A DNA stretch of 34,400 nt from Rhodovibrio sp. (GTDB lineage: Bacteria > Pseudomonadota > Alphaproteobacteria > Kiloniellales > Rhodovibrionaceae), in NCBI GenBank assembly GCA_007127165.1, contig SKZV01000128.1, positions 1-34,400 of the forward strand, written 5' to 3'. Position 1 is the first letter of the stretch, and each line of letters opens with the position of its first letter. A model generated the notes under the pieces. It did not search any database and was not told where the DNA came from. It was given only the letters and a program-made list of their open reading frames with translations. The position numbers and the translations under genes were made by a program. Shown piece after piece: positions 30,618-34,400 of the stretch.

Positions 30618-32933
30618 CTAATCCGTCACGAACTCTCCGAGGTGACGGAGGCCGACGCGCACCATGACGCGGAACTCCGGGTCCAGATCCCGGTCTTCAA
30701 AAAACCTGCGCTCGGCCTGTATGTTCACCAGCATGCAGTCGCAGTGCCAGGTCAGGCCCAGGCGCGTCAGTAGGCTGTTGCCTGCCTGGAGGTCGCGCCG
30801 ATGCGAAACCTCGGCGGACCAGTCGCGGGCGAAACGCGTGTTGAGCTGGACAAAGAGTTCCTCGCGCTCGCCCGGATCTTCGACCAAGAAGGATTCGTCG
30901 TCGTCGAGCGCGGTGTAATCGAGGTTCAGCCGCAAGGCCGGAGGACCTAGGCCGAGATTGAGTTCATTACGGCGGCTGCTGAAGTCGTCCTGATCGAATC
31001 GAAAGCGATAGGACGCGTCGACGAACGGAATCGGGCTGAAGTCGAGCCGCCCGACGAGGTCCGAAAAACTTCCGTCCGTCCCTGCCGCCCGTGGCACCGA
31101 CTCGTCGGAACTGATCCGAAAGCTCTGCCCGAGGAAGGCGCCCACATACCCAAATCCATCGGAGAACACGGAGTAGCTGAGGCCGTAATCCACTCGCTGT
31201 CCCGACGAAATGCGGTCGCGGCCCGGAAAGCGGTTCAGCCGGAAGAGGTTGGTGTCGTCGAACTCGAAATCCAGACTGTCCTCGTTGGGGATTTCGCCTG
31301 GGTTGCCGCCGTTCGGGCCGACCACGACCTGAACGCGCGGCTCCAGCACTTCGCGGCCCAGGAAACTCGTGCGGTGCATCGGATAGCGATAACTCAAGGC
31401 CATCTGGGGGAACAGCCGTCCGGCGAAGTCGTCGTCGCGCATTTCCCCCGGCGGCGGGTTCACCCGGTTGCCGACGAGATCTGCGCCGCTGACCGAATAG
31501 CCGTCGGCATGGAGGACCGTCGTGAGTTCGCTGATTCCGCCAAGCGCATCGGTGTGGGCGCGGGTCCAGCCGACGCTGGAGGACAGACGGCGGCTGTTCC
31601 GCCCGTCGACGCGGCTAAGCGCCAGTATCCCGGCATCGACGAAGGTGTGCCCGCCGAGCATCTGCCCGGGCTCGCTCATGGCGCTGTAGGTCAACTCCGG
31701 GAGGACGATGGGCAGTTCGCTGTCGCTGTCCAACTCGCGCATGCCTTGAAAGGACATGGCCCGCGCAGCGGTGTAGTTCCGCCCATGAAAGCCCTCGACA
31801 AAGGCCTGCGAGGTGAGGAAGCGATCGCGGTCGAAGTTGTATATCCGGAGGTATGTGTCGTCGGTGGTTCGCTGTGCGTCGAACCCCCAGCGCCAGTTCC
31901 GGTCGATCGCGAAGTCTCCTTGGGTGTCGATGTGGCCGCGAAAGGCGTTGCGGTCCTTGTTCGGTCCGACTCCGCGGTCGGCGAGCGTGGCGCTTCCGGC
32001 GATGGAATAGCGGCCAGAGCGGGTGCGCTGCCGATACTCTCCGCCCAGGACCGGACCTTGCTCCGACGTAAAAATCGGTTCAAAGGTGAAATCACGGTGT
32101 TCGTCGATCACGTAATGATAGGGAATCTGGAACTGCGCCCCCAGCTCGCTCGACGAACCGAAAGTCGGGGCGAGAAAGCCGCTTTTACGGTCCAGCGTGG
32201 GATCGGGATGCTCGAAGTACGGCGTGTAGAGCACCGGCAGGCCGAAAATTTCCAGGCTGGCGTCGCGGTAGCGCAGAATCTGGTCTTCCTGGTCGTGGAT
32301 CACCCGGTCCGCCCTGATCTGCCAAGCCGGTGCGCCACCCAGGCCGGTTGCGCACTGGTCGCAAGGGCTGAAGACGACGCTGCGCATCTCCGTCCGCGAT
32401 CCATCGACCCGCACGGCACTGGCTGCGGCGAGACGGGAGCGGTCGGTGAGGAGCATACCGAAGCTGCGCACCGCGCCTTCGAGCAGGTCTCCGGTGAGTT
32501 CAATGCTTTCGGCATAGAGGATTTCGCCGGTCGGTTCGAACAGACGGACGTTGCCCTCCGCGCGGATGATGTCGCCGTCGACGTCGTAGATCAGCCGGTC
32601 GGCATGAAGGATACGCTCCCCGCGCGCCACCTCGACGTTGCCCTCGGCCGTGACGACACGGGCGGAGTCGTCATAGGTGACGCTGTCGGCCTGGAGCAAG
32701 GCGGGACGCACTTCGTCGCCCGCCTCGACCTCGACGGGGATCTGGGCAACCTGCGAAATCGGCGACAGCGCGGGTACGGGTACGGGTCGCTCGCCCGCTG
32801 TCAGCGGCTTGGCCGCCGGGAGACTCACCGCCGCCAAGGCCGCGCCGATCCCCAGCACGAGCGTACGCAATCCCTGCCTGCGGAGCTTTCGCCCGCGCAG
32901 CTTCCGTCGTCCCCCCCGCATGTGCCCCCGCAT
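30618..32933 (-). CDS. lptD: LPS-assembly outer membrane protein LptD
   Basis: The protein has 771 residues. A basic N-terminus and signal segment (LRTLVLGIGAALAAVSLPAA) are followed by an OstA/LptA-like jellyroll (about 75-175, ADSVTYDDSARVVTAEGNVE) and a beta-barrel ending DPEFRVMVRVGLRHLGEFVTD-like, without the usual terminal Phe. It receives LPS across the periplasm and places it in the outer leaflet. Cys191/Cys194 (PCDQC) and Cys731/Cys733 (HCDC) probably form the interdomain disulfides seen in E. coli, though the spacing differs. ATG 32933 is taken; ATG 32921 is also possible. It lies 11 bases after lptG. Confidence 0.95.
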   Translation of the reverse strand: MRGHMRGGRRKLRGRKLRRQGLRTLVLGIGAALAAVSLPAAKPLTAGERPVPVPALSPISQVAQIPVEVEAGDEVRPALLQADSVTYDDSARVVTAEGNVEVARGERILHADRLIYDVDGDIIRAEGNVRLFEPTGEILYAESIELTGDLLEGAVRSFGMLLTDRSRLAAASAVRVDGSRTEMRSVVFSPCDQCATGLGGAPAWQIRADRVIHDQEDQILRYRDASLEIFGLPVLYTPYFEHPDPTLDRKSGFLAPTFGSSSELGAQFQIPYHYVIDEHRDFTFEPIFTSEQGPVLGGEYRQRTRSGRYSIAGSATLADRGVGPNKDRNAFRGHIDTQGDFAIDRNWRWGFDAQRTTDDTYLRIYNFDRDRFLTSQAFVEGFHGRNYTAARAMSFQGMRELDSDSELPIVLPELTYSAMSEPGQMLGGHTFVDAGILALSRVDGRNSRRLSSSVGWTRAHTDALGGISELTTVLHADGYSVSGADLVGNRVNPPPGEMRDDDFAGRLFPQMALSYRYPMHRTSFLGREVLEPRVQVVVGPNGGNPGEIPNEDSLDFEFDDTNLFRLNRFPGRDRISSGQRVDYGLSYSVFSDGFGYVGAFLGQSFRISSDESVPRAAGTDGSFSDLVGRLDFSPIPFVDASYRFRFDQDDFSSRRNELNLGLGPPALRLNLDYTALDDDESFLVEDPGEREELFVQLNTRFARDWSAEVSHRRDLQAGNSLLTRLGLTWHCDCMLVNIQAERRFFEDRDLDPEFRVMVRVGLRHLGEFVTD

Positions 32934-32944
32934 ATGTGTTGTCG

Positions 32945-34075
32945 CTACCCATCTTCCATGTGGAGCAGAGTCGTCACGCCCAGGATCAGACTGGCTCCGG
33001 CGGGTGCCCAGCCCGCCAGAACGACCGGAATTTTACCGCTGATTCCCAGCGCGAAGACGACGTTCGAGATAACGTAAATCAGGAAGCCCGTCAGCACCCC
33101 GGCCAGCACCATCATCGCCACCCCTCCGCCGCGATGTTGGCGCAGCGAGAACGTCGCGGCCAGAAGAATCATTGCCGAAAGCAGTGCGGGAAGAGCCAAC
33201 AGCCGGTGAAACTGGAGCTTGTGCGGGTTCGCCGTGAATCCCGCATCCTCCAATAGCTCGATGAACTCCGGCAGCGACCAGAACGAGATGGTCTCCGGCG
33301 GCGCGAAGCTGTTGTGGATCTTCTCCGGCGTCAGATCGGTCGGGACGTCCATCTCCTCCACAAAGCGGCTCTGCTCCCCCGGACGCGTCAGCCAAGCGTC
33401 GTAGAGTGTCCACTTACCGTCGTGCAGATCGGCGCGCTCCGCGTCGATTCGGCTGGTAAAGCGGTCCTCCGTCTCGAAGCGGAAGATGATGACGTTGTGG
33501 AGGCTCATCGCTTCCTCGGAAACCCGCCGCGCGTGGATGACGGAGTTGCCGTCGCCGTCCGATTGCCGCAGCCAGAGACCGTCGCCCGACAAGGCCAGCG
33601 TCGACGCCTCCCCCGTTGAATACTGGCTTTGCAGCTCATCGTGCTTGGAAAGCAGGACCGAGGCCAGCGGGTTGATCGCCCCCGTGGTGATGGCGCCGAT
33701 GACGATCGTCACCGCGACCACCGGCAGCAGGAACTGCCAGACCGACACTCCGGCGGAGCGCACCACGACCAGCTCGTTATTGCGCGTCATGCGCCAGAAG
33801 GTCGCCATCGCGGCGAAAAGCACGCTGAACGGCATGACCTCCTGAATGAGGTGCGGCAGCTTATAGAAAGCTAGCTCGACCACGTGGATCAAGGCCACAT
33901 CGCGAGTCGCCAAGCGGTCGAGCTGATCCACCGTCGTCACGAGCAGGATGATGGCGGAGATGGCCAGGAACAGCGTCAGGAAACGCACGGTGAACTGCCG
34001 CGCAATGTAGAGCGAGACCGTCTTCGACAGCCGCGGGCGGCGCAGCCTGGGCCGCGGATCGGCGACGGCGGTCAT
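32945..34075 (-). CDS. lptG: LPS export ABC transporter permease LptG
   Basis: The protein has 376 residues. Three N-terminal membrane segments (TLFLAISAIILLVTTV; PFSVLFAAMATFWRM; LPVVAVTIVIGAITTGAI), a periplasmic beta-jellyroll (about 145-265) and three C-terminal segments (LALPALLSAMILLAATFSL; MMVLAGVLTGFLIYVIS; VVLAGWAPAGASLILGV) are the LptF/LptG layout. TRNNELVVVRSAGVSVWQFL is the cytoplasmic coupling helix that contacts the LptB ATPase. Its ATG overlaps the lptF stop as ATGA (34072-34075). With LptF it extracts LPS from the inner membrane; lptB and lptC are not in the window. Confidence 0.95.
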   Translation of the reverse strand: MTAVADPRPRLRRPRLSKTVSLYIARQFTVRFLTLFLAISAIILLVTTVDQLDRLATRDVALIHVVELAFYKLPHLIQEVMPFSVLFAAMATFWRMTRNNELVVVRSAGVSVWQFLLPVVAVTIVIGAITTGAINPLASVLLSKHDELQSQYSTGEASTLALSGDGLWLRQSDGDGNSVIHARRVSEEAMSLHNVIIFRFETEDRFTSRIDAERADLHDGKWTLYDAWLTRPGEQSRFVEEMDVPTDLTPEKIHNSFAPPETISFWSLPEFIELLEDAGFTANPHKLQFHRLLALPALLSAMILLAATFSLRQHRGGGVAMMVLAGVLTGFLIYVISNVVFALGISGKIPVVLAGWAPAGASLILGVTTLLHMEDG

Positions 34076-34400
34076 GATGCGGCTCCCGGCGAGACGCCTT
34101 CCGGCGATGTGCCGCCCCTCGATGCGTCAACCGGGGCGTCGTGCAGCCTCGGTTGCTGGACCCGCCTTCGCCGATGGTGGAGCAGCAGGGCGTAAGGCGC
34201 GATCAGCGCCAGCGCCAGCGTGACGTACATCAGCGGCCAGAGCACCGTATTGCGTACGGTCAGGTCGGTCACGGCGAGCTGGGCCGACTGCAGGACGGCG
34301 ACGGCGACGACTCCGCCGACGATCCGCATGGTCTGGCCGCGCCGCGAGAACTCGCCGCCGAGCATCGCCGCAAGCCCTACTCCGACGAAGGCCAGCGTGA
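34072..34400 (-). CDS. lptF: LPS export ABC transporter permease LptF, C-terminal part
   Basis: Only the last 108 residues are present; the frame is open to the window edge. It shows membrane segments near GVGLAAMLGGEF, VGGVVAVAVLQSAQLAV and LWPLMYVTLALALIAPYALL, followed by a basic cytoplasmic tail (HHRRRRVQQPRLH). The QSAQLAV segment and position directly upstream of lptG, with stop/start overlap ATGA, identify it as LptF, the partner permease of LptG. The N-terminal half and promoter lie outside. Confidence 0.87.
   Translation of the reverse strand, partial: TLAFVGVGLAAMLGGEFSRRGQTMRIVGGVVAVAVLQSAQLAVTDLTVRNTVLWPLMYVTLALALIAPYALLLHHRRRRVQQPRLHDAPVDASRGGTSPEGVSPGAAS

Noticed and set aside
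31374-33077. 567-codon plus-strand ORF opposite lptD
   Set aside because: Shadow of the lptD codon pattern; no motif or ribosome-binding site supports it.
1-34400. tRNA or rRNA genes, CRISPR arrays, transposases, toxin-antitoxin pairs or phage genes
   Set aside because: I looked for cloverleaf-like blocks, regularly spaced repeats and mobile-element or defence motifs and saw none; nearly all sequence is accounted for by housekeeping genes.

Overview
The window is chromosomal housekeeping DNA from a GC-rich Gram-negative bacterium, most likely an alphaproteobacterium of the Rhodospirillales type. The pointers are the gene orders rpsF-rpsR-rplI...dnaB-alr...radA-cvpA-purF, fabD-fabG-acpP-fabF-mltG, yicC-gmk and lptF-lptG-lptD-surA-pdxA-rsmA, the presence of DUF2794 and DUF2937 proteins, and an S6 protein with a Gly/Arg/Asp tail. 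This placement is inference from gene content; no 16S rRNA gene is present.

Layout. 1-682 (minus): N-terminal part of an acyl-CoA dehydrogenase. 683-1100: a gene-free stretch with two strong palindromic elements, the second ending just before an orphan PAS sensor histidine kinase (1101-2117, plus). 2145-2474 (minus): DUF2794. 2669-6717 (plus): a thioredoxin-like protein, then a TPR membrane protein, bamB and der, closed by a strong intrinsic terminator. 6885-7283 (minus): a secreted DUF305 protein. 7622-11082 (minus, transcribed right to left): cvpA, purF, DUF2937 and an SDR, three of them linked by ATGA overlaps. 11122-16753 (minus): dnaB, alr, mlaE, mlaF and radA. 16922-18163 (minus): a cyclopropane-fatty-acid synthase. 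18579-19936 (minus): rpsF-rpsR-rplI with a terminator and a candidate S6:S18 autoregulatory leader.

19937-20293 is a divergent promoter region serving rpsF to the left and the fatty-acid cluster to the right. 20294-24806 (plus): fabD, fabG, acpP, fabF and mltG, with a possible 15-codon leader ORF coupled to acpP and an intrinsic terminator after acpP. 24812-25585 (minus): a second SDR. 25752-27295 (plus): yicC and gmk. 27292-34400 (minus): lptF (partial), lptG, lptD, surA, pdxA and rsmA, with a likely internal promoter before surA.

Envelope biogenesis is the common theme: outer-membrane protein assembly (BamB, SurA), LPS export (LptD, LptF, LptG), phospholipid transport (MlaE, MlaF), fatty-acid synthesis, lipid modification (Cfa) and peptidoglycan (Alr, MltG). 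These genes are interleaved with replication, repair and translation genes. I saw no mobile element, tRNA, rRNA, CRISPR array or defence cassette. The most unusual signals are small and regulatory: the palindromes, the acpP leader ORF, the S6:S18-like leader and the promoter between lptD and surA. I found no convincing large novel system here.
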